This document shows, in pieces, positions 20,430 to 31,584 of a DNA stretch of 64,000 nucleotides (positions are counted from its first letter, which is position 1; each line of letters starts with the position of its first letter). Under the pieces are notes generated by a model, which made no database searches, was not told the DNA's origin, and worked only from the letters and a program-made list of their open reading frames with translations. Location of the stretch: contig OZ038533.1 in assembly GCA_964036665.1 (NCBI GenBank), positions 759,001 to 823,000 of the forward strand, in the 5' to 3' direction. The translations under genes and the position numbers were made by a program. This DNA is from Gordius sp. MW1. Taxonomy: Eukaryota; Nematomorpha; Gordioida; Gordea; Gordiidae.

Positions 20430-20605
20430 TTGAAAATTATGAATGTTCATTACTGAGCATTTTAGGGAAAATACTCAGCATTATAAGTTTAAAGCTGAGC
20501 ATTTTAAAGTTAATATAATGAGCAACTTCGAATTTTTAACTGGGCACTTTAATAAAATACTGAGCGAGCATTTCTTAGTTTTTTACTGAGCATTTAAATA
20601 ACATC
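20430..20605 (+). repeat. Solitary MULE-type end
   Basis: Repeated ACTGAGCA(T) words end in ACTGAGCATTTAAATAACATCC, matching the right terminus of the MULE at 12001. The rest of the element is not visible nearby. Confidence 0.5.
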
Positions 20606-20935
20606 CTTTTTTAATAATTTTTTTATGAACACAATATTGCAATATATAAATAAAATCGAATTAAAAATATTCAAATTCATTTAAAATAAATACTCAAGAT
20701 ACGCGGGAAGTTGAATAATGTGTTATAAAAATATAACACATTATAGATGGCAGCATATTTTTAAATACACATGCATTAATTCTATCAAATAAAATAACAA
20801 TTTATTAGAGAGTAAAAATTTATAGATTATATAGGTAATTTGCTATTAAAATAAATTTATTTGAACTATTTTTGATATATTTTTGTTAGAGACTATTATT
20901 TAGTCGTAAAATGAAGATATAAAAAATGAAGCATA
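20606..20935. other. Gene-free AT-rich stretch
   Basis: No gene seen. A small inverted repeat, ATGTGTTATAAAAATATAACACATTATA, sits at 20718-20745. Confidence 0.4.
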
Positions 20936-21074
20936 CGAGTTGAAACCTCGAGGTGACCTACCCTCGGGCCTGAGGTTTTAAGGTTTTTTTATTTAAAAAA
21001 CCTTGAGGTCGTTATAAACCTCAAACCTAACCTTGAGGTTGAGGTTAATAAAACCTCAGGTTTCCCCACCACTA
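20936..21074. mobile_element. hAT MITE end with CCTCGAGGTT motifs
   Basis: Many (A)ACCTC/GAGGTT words in both orientations end in GGTTTCCCCACCACTA. A similar opposite end, TAGTGATGGGATACATCAGG, is at 39824. TAGTG(A/G)TGGG ends are typical of hAT. The left end was not found; the LINE at 21075 abuts its right end. Confidence 0.45.
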
Positions 21075-23285
21075 ACCAGGTGTCGAAAATGCCTTATAAT
21101 TGTATTTGGCTATTAAAATTCCTATTTTTTGGCGCAAAAGAAAACTTGCTGAGTATTTTCCTTCGGGAGATCTCTTTTCTATCAATTTAAAGAAGGCTAA
21201 TGCCTGTTTGCCAAAAGTGGCGGAACAGGAAGCTACGATAGGGATAAAAATTTTAGAAGGAATTATATCACGGTATTTATGAGTTTTGCGTGCTTCCGCT
21301 AGAGCTAATGGGTCAGCGTTATTGTTAGAGGGTGCAAATCGTCGATGCAGGTAAAGTCCCAAGATAGGAACTGACCATCGTCCCATGGAATTGTGGATGT
21401 TCCATCGGGGGCCATTCTACCCTCAAGAGTGGGTTCTGATGGTTCGAGAATAGAAGGGAAGCCGGCTTTTAGTAAAGCCGTTTGAATCAAATGGTTGATC
21501 TTTTGATGGCGAATGAAACGGAATTTGTTAAGTTTACAATGTAAGGGGTGATGGGCCCAAACATTAATTTGTTTCTTACAATTTTTACAAATCAATTGCT
21601 TGCAAATTGGGATTCCCAGTCTCAAGGCGATCGCGTAAGTAATTTCGGGGTTTGAGAGTAAGAGCCCAGAGAACTTGCTTAGAATGCATTCCAGCCATTC
21701 GTGACCAGAGTCAGTCGTTAGTGACCTGAGATTGAAATGCTGTACGGCGTCACAACTCGAAAGTAGGTAAGCGACGGAGCGTGACACTATACTGGCATCC
21801 CAATCTCGTTGTTTTACTGAATTTGGAATAATTGTTTCTGGCATTCCATTTTTGAGCCATGATGTTAAAGCTGTATGCGTTAAAAATCTTCCGTTTGGGT
21901 GGTCAATTTAAAAACGAAATCTTTAACTAGATTGTAAGACGAGAGAAAGGCTACTAGGCTAATGGTCAAAGGGGACCTTATTCCTAAACCTCCAAATTTA
22001 GTTAAAAGAGTGGCTTGTAACCAGCTAGTATCATTAAAAGATAAGTTTAAAATTTTTTCTAAGAGATTTTTAATTGTGGATTCGTATAATTTAAGAATAT
22101 CTGTGTGTAAAAAAGCAGCAGCTGATCTAAAACAATGCTGAATCTTGGAAATATTAAAAAAGTTTTTCATCATAAAAAAAGCGTGATGTATTGGGAACAA
22201 TTTTAAAAATTCCATTTTTGAGGTCAAAAAGGCTAAATGTTTATTTTAAAAGTCCTGCAAGCACAGAGATCCGCCTATGGGTGAACCGAGCATAGAAAGT
22301 TTTTCCTTAGCCACGGTGGAATAAGGTTTAAAAATCGAATATTGGTCGCAAGCGGGTGGTTGTAAAATTTCGCATTTGGCATCGTTGAGCGATAGATTTA
22401 AAGGTACGCAATAGTCTTTAATGATGGTGATGGCTTTGGCGACCTGATCATAGCTGCCCGCCAAATTCGCATCATCTAGGTACCATACATGTAATGATAG
22501 ATCACACTGACCCTTAATTTGGTTAATAAGTTTCTTTATCCCGCAACAAAATAATGGTGGCCCAAGGGGATCACCTTGTTGAAGGCCCTCAGCAGATTTA
22601 TTTATAAAGGAGCCAAAATTTAAAAGGGATGGTGATCCGTAACTTTGTAAGATATAATTTGCGTATTGGGGAAACACCTCTAAAAAATTTTCCATAAAAA
22701 CATTTCTATTAAGCTGATTGAAGGCATTTGAGAAATCCAGTTTCACTAGACAGTGGTCGGGATGAAGGTTTTGTATTGTGATACGACCTCCATGGCTTGC
22801 AACCTCACATCCTCCCTTCACACCAAGCCTAATTGATGAGGTGAAAGGGTATTGGTCAATGAGGGTTTGTTCGTTTGCATATTATTTTAGAAATTGAACG
22901 ACGGAATACACTCCCTATGGCGACGGGTCTTAAGGAATTGTTAGGTTTTTTTAAAGCTAAGAGACGTGCCCCAAAGAGAACTGGTCTAATCTCTTGAGGA
23001 ACATTGGCATATTAAGTTGCAAATATGGGTTATTGATTCAAGCAATGAGTTAAAAAAATTATTCCTTAAATGAATTGGATCTTGCAAGAAGTTAGGTTTA
23101 ATGCCATCTAACCCAGCAGAGGAATCTAGGGGAAATGAGTTGATAGCTTCACTAATTTCTTGGGGAGAAAATGAAAATGAAGAAATACTGTTTGGGTATT
23201 TAATTGTATGATTTGAGTTTATAATAAGTGACACTAATAATATTTCAACTTTTGCACTTAATGTAAGCATGTTTATGTTATTATT
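21075..23285 (-). pseudogene. LINE: YLDD reverse transcriptase plus restriction-like endonuclease region, copy 1
   Basis: In minus-strand order: the RT N-terminus with AGLDGIKPNFLQDP (about 23110), a broken GSVFRRSISKIIC-like block, motif A KLDFSNAFNQLNR (about 22740), motif B LQQGDPLGPPLF, motif C WYLDDANLAG (about 22490), a GSPIGG block, a thumb-like GGLGIRSPLTIS, a zinc motif CKNCKKQINVWAHHPLHC (about 21580), then EGRMAPDGTSTIPW and LSWDFTC (about 21400). The PDG ... WD pair after a zinc knuckle resembles the restriction-like endonuclease of R2-type LINEs (known arrangement). At least five frameshifts or stops break it. Both ends are truncated; a hAT end abuts the 3' side. The protein would nick target DNA and prime reverse transcription there. 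Confidence 0.75.
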
Positions 23286-23744
23286 TTGAGAAAAAAATGT
23301 TAAGGATTATTTTTATTTACATTTTAATGTAGACACCTTAAACACCTAATTTTTTTAATTTCACATCCCCTTCTTATTAACTAATACTCCAAAACGTGAA
23401 ATTTTATCCTGATATTCTAGGATAGTGTTTGTTAAATTATTAAAACCTTTAAATCTCTACTCAGTATTATTTTTATGATATTATTAATGGGTCTTGGGTA
23501 ACATAATATAAATTCTTAAAACCAATGAAGGATTAAGTGCTTTTTTGAAACATTATTTATTCAAAATATAAATATGACAAAATTTGTTTTTCCATTGTCA
23601 ACAACTTATAGCTATTTAAGAGGGCAAAATGAGAATTTTTTATTTAGCCGTTTATTTAAGTAAATATATAAAACTTTGGATTGTAGTGGAAGGGGCAGGT
23701 GCCTATTCTTAGTTATGCCCTTGCCTTTACCAATTATTTGAACA
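23286..23744. other. Gene-free AT-rich stretch
   Basis: No gene or recognisable element seen. Confidence 0.4.
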
Positions 23745-23950
23745 GTTAGTTAGTATAAGCACCTTCAGGGCATGATAAACTTTAAAGGCGCTGAAGCTCT
23801 CGCTTTCCTGAAACAAATTGGAAAAGCGATCTCCAGCGTCTCTTTAGATTTGAAAGAGTACTTTTATATCAGGCAAAAGATCACAATGGAAATCGTTAAA
23901 TCCAACACGATTTCCATACACGGATCAATGCCATCCGATCCGTTTAGTTA
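23745..23950 (+). pseudogene. C-terminal fragment of the same LINE type
   Basis: The frame encodes GAEALAFLKQIGKAISSVSL, LKEYFYIRQKITMEIV and NTISIHGSMPSD. These parallel the last segment of the two LINE copies here (ALAFFKLIEKR ... FLLRQKIGILIAK). It is on the opposite strand to them and stands alone: a short 3' remnant. Confidence 0.5.
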
Positions 23951-24009
23951 TAGCGCGTTTTTATATTTTTTTAGTCGTGTACGTAATTTTTTGTATACCA
24001 TTTAATAAA

Positions 24010-24243
24010 CATTTGAGTGAGTTAAAAAAAAATTATTTGATTGTTTAATTTTTCTTACGAAAAATGCTTTATCATAAAAAGTATTAAATATTTAATGACA
24101 GTAATAGAAATCAAAGGTCATCATTAATTTTCAGGAATTCATTTAACCAGTTTCACAATTCTCCGTTATAAAGCAACAAACTAGACAAATTGTCATAAGA
24201 AATTCACAAAACAGCAAATAGAAAATGCTTTTCAATTTATCTA
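24010..24243. other. AT-rich spacer
   Basis: Nothing recognised. Confidence 0.35.
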
Positions 24244-24712
24244 TTAATTGCTATGCAATTAATGGGCTCGCTTTTGGTTGTCCGTCCGCCCTGTCCCAAC
24301 TTGTAATTTTAATAATTGCCGTGGAAACTTTTACGGGTTTTTAATGGCTTTGGACTTGTGGTTCTGGAAAAGACTTTTATTTTGCTTTCGCAAATGGACT
24401 CTGCTATTGACCGCTGATTGGCTTTAATTTTTTGGCCTCACTTTAGCCCAACATCCATTATTGTTGTTATGCCCGACTGATAAGCTTTATACATAAATAT
24501 CTTTGGGCAACTTGTCTAGGTTGTTGCCATATATCGGATATCTGCGAAATTGGCTAAATGATTCCCCGCAAATTAATGATAACCGTTGCATATTCCGACT
24601 TTAGACCCCGGCCAAAATGCGGTTTAATTGCTATTTATATTTGCTGCTTTGTGCATTTCTTTAGCCAATTTGTCTAGTTTTTGTTTTTAACGGCTGATTG
24701 CAAAAACTGGCT
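24244..24712 (+). repeat. Repeat A, long copy, 5' part
   Basis: It begins AATTGCTATGCAATTAATGG, with a perfect short palindrome AATTGC-TAT-GCAATT. It continues through CTCGCTTTTGGTTGTCC, TGCTTTCGCAAATGGAC and GTCTAGGTTGTTGCC. It is non-coding and ends where a hAT element is inserted; the continuation (ACCGTTGCTTCTACTTTATC) is at 25499. Confidence 0.7.
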
Positions 24713-25488
24713 TACGCATCTGGGAAATATTCGAGATTCGATACGAATTGTGTAAATTTCGAATCGAACATTTACTTGCTGAGATTCTAAATACGAATCG
24801 AATATTTAAAAATAATTCAAAAAGTAATATATTTTAATTTTTTTAAATAGACAAGACTAATATAGTTAAGCAGTTTTTAACTTTCCGCAAATTAGTTGTT
24901 TCCCCATCACTACTTTTAAATTTTATAAGCATATACAATATATATGCTTAAAAATAATCTTTTAAATATAATATTGACTTCAACTTTTAAATGTCAATAT
25001 TTTCGCTAACATTTAGGTTAATCATTATTTAAAGTTTGATATTATTTTTTGTATTTATTCATCATACTTTAACATATATTTTTAAACCAAAAATAATATA
25101 TTTTTAACTGAATAGAAAAAAAAGAATGAGGCCATTTCACATATAATAAATCATCGAATAATTTATGATCATTGTGAAAGTTTTTTATGAAACTAAAAAA
25201 GTGACAAAATCGATGTTTATCAATTTGTTCGCCTTTAGTATTTTTATATTCAATCTCTGTCTTTTTATAAATAAATAATGTGAAATGTATGAAAATGTTT
25301 ATTCTATTTTTAGTATTTAAATAAACTTCAAAAATATCCAAATCGAATTCGCGAATCTTTAATTTTTTTTTCAAATCGAATTCGAATCCTTATTTTTATG
25401 TTTGACGAATCTCGAATCTAATATTTTATTCGTTAAAATTTCGAATCGAACCAAAAATATTCGATTCGATTCAAAATCCAGAGGCGTA
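24713..25488. mobile_element. hAT element with TTCGAATCGAA motif ends
   Basis: The ends TACGCATCTGGGAAATATTC and AATCCAGAGGCGTA are inverted and match the element at 34594-35751, which carries hAT transposase remains. Both ends are dense in TCGAATCGA words. Repeat A runs up to it on the left and resumes on the right after a loss of roughly 14 bp, so no clean target duplication remains. Confidence 0.65.
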
Positions 25489-25904
25489 AAATTAATCATG
25501 ACCGTTGCTTCTACTTTATCTGACCCCGGTTTAGTACGGCAGAAACCAGCCGTGTTTAATAAGAGCTGTCAATCAGTAATTTTGACTGACATATTTTTTT
25601 ACTAAAGGTCAAATTTTGCTATTTATTAGCGTTACGTTTATTATTTTTAATTCACATTTTTTATATAACATTTTCAACTCTATCTATATACTAAATTTTG
25701 TAATAAATCTGAAAAGAAATTCCCCTTCAATGAAAATTAATCTTAATATAGGCTAATTCATAAAATTTTATTTCAGAGTTTTGTTATTTATATCAGTTTT
25801 CTTAGCTTTTTGTTGATTTAAACTACATTTTAATTCACTTTTCTCATATAATATTAAATATTTTATATAGAAATTTTTTTTAATAAGAAGAGGATTTAAA
25901 TTAC
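25489..25904. other. Repeat A remainder and AT-rich spacer
   Basis: 25489-25560 continues repeat A (CCGTTGCTTCTACTTTATCTG). The rest is AT-rich without features. Confidence 0.5.
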
Positions 25905-26165
25905 GGTTGGAGATCTGCCCTACCCCACCACTATCTACGACTGTCCCAAGTCCGTGTGCAAAAAGTGGAGGTTTGGCGTCAGGTAGGAAACCGGCTAACC
26001 AACTCCAAAATTATGATAGTTTCAAACAAGATTTTACAAGAAAAGGCTAGGGCGTCCTCCACAAACGACGCGCACTGCAAACCCCACCCGTGCAATGTGA
26101 AAAATACACTAGGGTCACTGCCCAACTCACAACTAAGGGGGTTAAGGAAATTAGTTGTTGAAAGA

Positions 26166-26910
26166 ATGCGAATAACGTGTTGGAATGTGGGAACGTTGAC
26201 GGGGAAGAGCATCGAGGTAGCACAAATGCTAAAAAGAAGAAAGGTACACATTGCCTGCCTACAAGAGACGAGTTGGAACGGAACGAAAGCTCGGGAAGAG
26301 AAGGATACAAGCTTTTCTCTAGTGGGTCACCAAATCGTAGAAACGGGGTCGGTATTGTTCTAAGCGAATCGTTCAAGGACAAGGTAGTGGAAGTCAAGCG
26401 TTGTTCCGACAGGCTAATGTGGGTGAAGATCGCAGATCAAGGGGGCCTCCTAACTGTTATGTGCGGGTATGCTCCCCTTGGTGTTTGGAATCAGAGAAAG
26501 ACATATTCTTCGATTCATTGGAAAAGGAAATACAAGGAATCCGACCGGAAGAAAGGCTAATTATTGGGGCAGATTTCAACGCTCACGTAGGGAAAGGTTG
26601 CCTCGGGTATGAACGCAATCATGGAGGCTATGGGCAAGGACTGAAGAACAAAGAAGGGGAAAAACTTCTCCAAGTATCCCAAGAATATGATATGGCGATT
26701 AACACCTATTTTCAAAAACGCGAAGATCAAATTGTGACCAGTCAAATTGACTATTTGCTTATACGGCGAAAAAACTTATGGAGTATCAAGGATTGCAAAG
26801 TAATGCCGGGAGAAGAAATCGCCAGGCAACATCGTCCCCTTGTTATGGATCTTGACAGAAGTGTATTTCCCGAAAGAAGAAAGGTCTATGAACCTCGAAT
26901 TCGATACTAA
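26166..26910 (+). pseudogene. RTE endonuclease (APE type), frameshifted
   Basis: Starting at ATG 26166, MRITCWNVGTLTGKS and then IACLQETSWNG are the first two APE endonuclease motifs. NGVGIVLSESFKDKVVEV follows in a second frame. RLIIGADFNAHVG, with the catalytic Asp/Asn, and SQIDYLLIRR with ARQHRPLVMD near the end are in a third frame. The order and spacing are those of LINE endonucleases, which nick target DNA. At least two frameshifts (about 26280 and 26420-26500) interrupt it. Confidence 0.85.
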
Positions 26911-27250
26911 AGGTTAAAGGATACGTCGACGAACGAAGAATACCATAAAACGCCTCCTCACTCTTGGGTGCAAGGAAGTTGCAAAGGGACGTTGACAACG
27001 ATTGGGAGACGCTATCTAAGGACCTTAAGGAAACAGCGATTCATGTTTTAGGACAGACCAAAGGAGGCAAAGCTATGAATAGGGAACTATGGTGGTGGAA
27101 TCAAACGGTTAAAGATTTAAGCAAAAGAAAGAAAAACTAAATAGACGGTAGCATAAATCAAAAAAGTCGGAGGATTATCAAGAATATAGGGACTCAAAGA
27201 GGGCCGCCAAAAAGGCCGTTGCAAAAGCGAAGAATGCCGCGTACACCGAG

Positions 27251-28953
27251 ATGGCAAACAAACTGGATCATAAAGGGGGCGATAGGCTTATGTACAAATT
27301 GGCCAAGATAAGGGAGAAGAAAAGTCACGATGTCGGAGTTCTTAAAATAGTCAAAAACGAGAAGGGTCAAACCTTATTCAAGCCAAACGAAGTGATGGAA
27401 AGGTGGAAAGGATATTTCAAGAAACTTATGAATATTGCAAATGACAAGGATTCCCTTCCCAAAATTGAGCCAAATATTAGTATGGTCGAACTCTTTTAGG
27501 AGGATGAAGTTAAGGCACAAATGAACAAGATGCAAAAAGGAAAAGCAAATGGCCCAGATGGAATTCCTATGGAAGCATTGCTCGGATGTCGTAATGTAGT
27601 AGTCACCACCATGACGCACCTCCTTAACAGGATATTGGTAGAAGAGCGAGTTCCTAATAAATGGAGAGCAAGCACGATTATACCCTTATTTAAAGGCAAA
27701 GGAGACCCTCAGTACTGTGGCAATTACAGAGGTATCAAGCTAACTTGCCACTCCTTGAAGCTTATGGGAAGGATCTTAACAAGGCTGAAAAACGAGGTGA
27801 AAATATCGGCTAATCAATTCGGATTTGTGGCCGGCAAATTCACAATCGACCCAATCTTCGCACTAAGACAAATGATGGATAAGTATGGTAAAAAGAGGAA
27901 AGACCTACATATGGTCTTTATTGACTTGGAGAAAGCTTATGACACGGTCCCCCGCAATATAATATGGTGGTGCCTGAGAAAACAAAGTATCCCTGAGGCA
28001 TATATACGGCTTATGAAAAATATATATGAAGCCTCAAACTCTTGCGGTAGGACGACAGTTGGAGACTCTAAATCTTTTCGGGTTAAAATTGGATTACATC
28101 AAGGATCTGCTTTAAGTCCCTTTTTATTTAATATAATTATAGACACGATAACGAGGGACATTCAAAAGCCATCGCCATGGTGTATGCTATATGCCGATGA
28201 TATAAAACTATGCGAGGAAACAAGGGAGAAAGTAATCTAAGAAGCCGAAAAGTGGTCGAAGCGCTTAGCTGGATATGGTTTAAGGTCAACGATCTAAAAA
28301 CGGTATACATGGAAATGAACGTTACAGGCACCCCATCATTGGATGACCATTTAAAGTACCCAATAGTAGACAGATTTACATACCTCGCCTCGATGCTACA
28401 TCAAGAGGGAGGTTGCGCAACTGAAGTCAGTGCCCGATCCAAAAAGGATGGCTAAAATGGCGAAGTATATCTGGTGTAATGTGCGACAATAAGATGCCAA
28501 TATGGTTGAAGAGCAAAGCTTACAAATCCATCGTAAGACCGGTGTTACTATATGGAAGTGAAACATGGGCATTTAACACCACGGAAGGAAAGCTATTACA
28601 AGCCACAGAGATGAGAATGATACGGTGAAGCTTGGGGTATACTAAGCTCGACCATATGACGAAGACTTTCTCATGACAAAAATGGGTATTCAACCTATGG
28701 CGGACATGATTGACGATAATCGGTTAAGGTGGTATGGGCATATACTAAGAAGGGACACGGATGTCGTAAATCGAAAAGTGCTGGACATGGAGGTATCGGG
28801 GAAGAGAGGAAGAGGACGACCCCGTGTCACGTGGAAAGGGCAAGTCGATAAAGTTATGAAAACTAAAGATATTAGTCAAGACATGGCACTCACCCGGTCA
28901 AGATGGAAGAAGCTTATCAAAACAAACCCCATGAATGTGGGACCAAATAACTG
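27251..28953 (+). pseudogene. RTE reverse transcriptase, frameshifted
   Basis: Motifs in order: [15 protein letters not shown] (about 27545), [38 protein letters not shown], motif [13 protein letters not shown] (about 27920), [13 protein letters not shown] and motif [10 protein letters not shown] (about 28190). The C-terminal part has RPVLLYGSETW and RWYGHILRRDTD followed by a GRGRPRVTW block. The YADD box is intact. Stops near 27499 and 28240 and frameshifts near 28450 and 28630 break it. Confidence 0.88.
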
Positions 28954-29503
28954 ATAAAGAAGAAGAAGAAGTATAAGAAAGGGTGTTTTTTAAATGCATA
29001 GTGAAAAATTCCATAATGCTCAGTTGTTTGTGCTCAGTTTTTAATTCAAATTGCTCAGATTTTTAATTAAAAATGTTCAGTTTTTTTATGCTCATATTTT
29101 AATTAAAAAGTGCTCAATTTTTTTGTAAAAAAATGTTCAGTAATTTTCAAAAAATATTCAGTTTTTTTTAAATATGCTCAGTTGTTATTAAGAAAAATTA
29201 ACAAAAGAATGTTCAATATTTTTTGCAGCATGAAAATTTTAATTGTTTTAAGGTCTTATAGGCAAATTTACAAATAGTATTGGGCTGTGGAAACACTAGA
29301 GAGCTCTTATAATCTTTATAAATTATTAATTTAAAATGTATATTTATAAAAATTATTTTTATCTGTGGAAACCTTAGAGAGCTTTTATAATAGTTGTAAG
29401 TTATTATATTACTCCAAATTTTTATAATATAAATTGTTTAAAATAAAGTACCTAATTATAATCAAATGTGGGCGGGAAATGTAAAACAACAGATAGAAAA
29501 TAC

Positions 29504-29887
29504 TGGTATCATTTCAAAATACCACAGTCCAAAATACCACTGAATCTTACGTTTTACGAATCTCACAATCGTGAGATTCGTCAATCAAATTACTCATTGC
29601 GCAAGCGCATAATTTCCATTTTTATAATGCGCATGCGTATGCATTTAACAGACCAATCAGATAGCTGCGCATTTTAATAATGCGCATGCGTATGCATTTA
29701 ACAATTATTGCTGCACTATAAAACTTTAAGGGACAGGGTTAAGGTTCAGGGTAGTGTTTTAGGTCAGCGTTTTAGGTTAGAGTTAGGGTTAGAATTAGAT
29801 GCACATCAAATTCCCTCCCCATTTGAGATTTAATTTTTCGTGATATTCAGCGTGGCATTTTGGACTGTGGCATTTTGAACCCAATTC
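29504..29887. mobile_element. MITE with 8-bp target duplication GAAAATAC
   Basis: Flanks GAAAATAC (29496-29503 and 29888-29895) are identical. Imperfect inverted ends of about 40 bp share TTCAAAAT(A/G)CCACAGTCC. Inside are a perfect 10-bp stem with 4-nt loop (CGAATCTCAC ... GTGAGATTCG, 29557-29580) and a direct repeat AATGCGCATGCGTATGCATT at about 29634 and 29677. The superfamily is not determined; an 8-bp duplication allows hAT or P. Confidence 0.75.
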
Positions 29888-29973
29888 GAAAATACTTGCT
29901 GTGTAGCTTATAAATTGTAACAAGTGTAGTTATATATAAGCGATATAATCCATGACAGATTTTGAGGTCTTGA

Positions 29974-30060
29974 GGCTTAGTGGTATAGTAGTTAAGTTGC
30001 TCTAAAGCTCCGACTTGGACGTAAACACATAGCTAGCATGTGTGCTCGGACGCATAAGCT
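29974..30060 (+). other. tRNA-like A box, with B box displaced to 31207-31218
   Basis: GGCTTAGTGGTATAGTAGTT resembles a tRNA A box and aligns with the A box at 3450 in the other MULE. Its B box partner, GGTTCGAACCCC, is at 31207-31218, 1.2 kb away, so the tRNA-like unit seems to have been split by the tandem-repeat region. Confidence 0.35.
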
Positions 30061-30479
30061 TTGTCATCAGAGGGGCCAAATGCTTAAGAGGTTAAGTTGT
30101 AACAGCAAATACAAGCTCAAGCACTAGGAATATTACTTTGTTAACAACTTTAAATAAAAGTAGTTTTGTACGAGCAATTGCTGATAGCTAGCTGCTATCC
30201 ATTTTGCTCAACGAATGTGTTAATTAATTATGTGACATTCGCAATTAATCTGCTCAGCAAATGTGTTAATTACTTATGTCTTATGCGACATATCGCCTAT
30301 CCCCTCTTCTCTATCTTTCATAGCATGAAACTTTGTTATTTTTATTTTAAAAAGTCCTCCTCTCTCCCCATTTTATTATTCCCTTAACCCATTTAATAAA
30401 ATAATAATGCTGATTTGGTGTCAATACTTTAATTTGAACTAAAAAAGATATAAGACATCTAAATAAAATATATGTAAAC

Positions 30480-31170
30480 AAAAATTTTTTTGCCATGTTA
30501 TAAACAATAAATTTCAAAATCTTTTGCCAAAATAAATAAATTTACACCGTTAATAAAACTATCACATTGTAACCTGGCTTAAAAAACCATATTAAAAATG
30601 TCACAAAATTTTTAAGCATTTGGGTGAGACAGAATATTTAAAAATTTATATTTAAAACAATAAAACATATTTTTGGCATGTATAAAGGCGTATTTGAAAT
30701 CATTAAACAAATTTGAGCCATCTATATAAAGGCTCTATAAATAGAAATTTCCCACCTTTTATAAAACTTTGCATGGTGACCTGGACTAAAAATATTATTA
30801 AATATAAAATTAGAAACATTAAGTCATATTAAAAATGTCAAAAAAATTATTTATACAATAAAACATAATTTCGCCATCTATGAAAAATAAATTTTTAAAT
30901 TTTAAAAATCATTTTAGATATATATAATGAAAATCGAAAAAAAAATTAGTTCGCACCTTTAATAAAATTATAACATTGACACCTGTTCTTAAAAACGATA
31001 AAATATAAAGTTAAACCATATTAAAATTGTCAAAAAAATTATTACCATCTAGGTGAGACAGAAAATCTAAAAATTTATATTTAAATAAATTCTTGGCATG
31101 TATGAAAAATAAATTTTAATATCATTAAACATATTTTATAAAGAAAATTGCAAAAAAAAATTCGCCTTAA
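30480..31170 (+). repeat. About three tandem units of roughly 220-230 bp
   Basis: Units share TAATAAAACTAT(A/C)ACATTG, GTGAGACAGAA(A)AT, AAAATTTATATTTAAA and TTTTGGCATGTAT, with gaps in the middle unit. They lie inside the MULE derivative and have no counterpart in the full MULE. They are AT-rich and non-coding. Confidence 0.65.
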
Positions 31171-31584
31171 AAAATATATATTCATAACAAATAGCCATTG
31201 GTTTCCGGTTCGAACCCCTCCCATGATTTTCAATTTATATAATTTTTACATTGTATATTTATAAAAAAAATATTTGTTGGAATTTACTTTTTGTAATTTA
31301 TTATTTTTATGCGAATATCACTTTAAACTTTTAGGAAACAAAACATTTACGCCCCCAAAAAAATAGTTACAAAAAAATTTGAGCTTAAAAATGTGATAAA
31401 TCTCTGAGCATATAAATAAAAATATGAACATTTAATAAAAAAACTTAAAATTTTATTAAAAACTTGGCAAATTGAATAAAAAACTTGAAACATGGCAAAA
31501 AAACTTTGCACTTTGAATAAAAAACTATGCGAAATAATTTGATGCCTTTAAGAAATTCAATATGTTTTTTCATCTAATATTTTT

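Larger units (their letters stand above)
25905..28971 (+). mobile_element. RTE-like LINE, copy 1
   Basis: About 3.07 kb long, encoding an APE-type endonuclease followed by reverse transcriptase. It ends in a GAAGAAGAAGAAG microsatellite rather than poly(A), as RTE-type LINEs do. The 5' end was placed by comparison with the inverted copy ending near 49390 (both share CTACGAC(T/G)GTCCCAAG). Similar proteins are often mislabelled craniofacial development protein 2-like. Several frameshifts make it dead. A MULE derivative is inserted immediately downstream. Confidence 0.85.
28981..31546 (-). mobile_element. Internally deleted MULE derivative
   Basis: The ends GGGTGTTTTTTAAATGCATA and GCATAGTT..AATTTGATGCC-type (right end GATGCC) are flanked by TATAAGAAA (28972-28980) and TTTAAGAAA (31547-31555), a 9-bp duplication with one mismatch, as MULEs make. 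It is inverted relative to the MULE at 3127-12001: 28.98-29.41 kb pairs with that element's right end and 31.37-31.546 kb with its left end. The transposase is absent; the junction is near 29461. Insertions and a tandem repeat sit inside. Confidence 0.75.
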
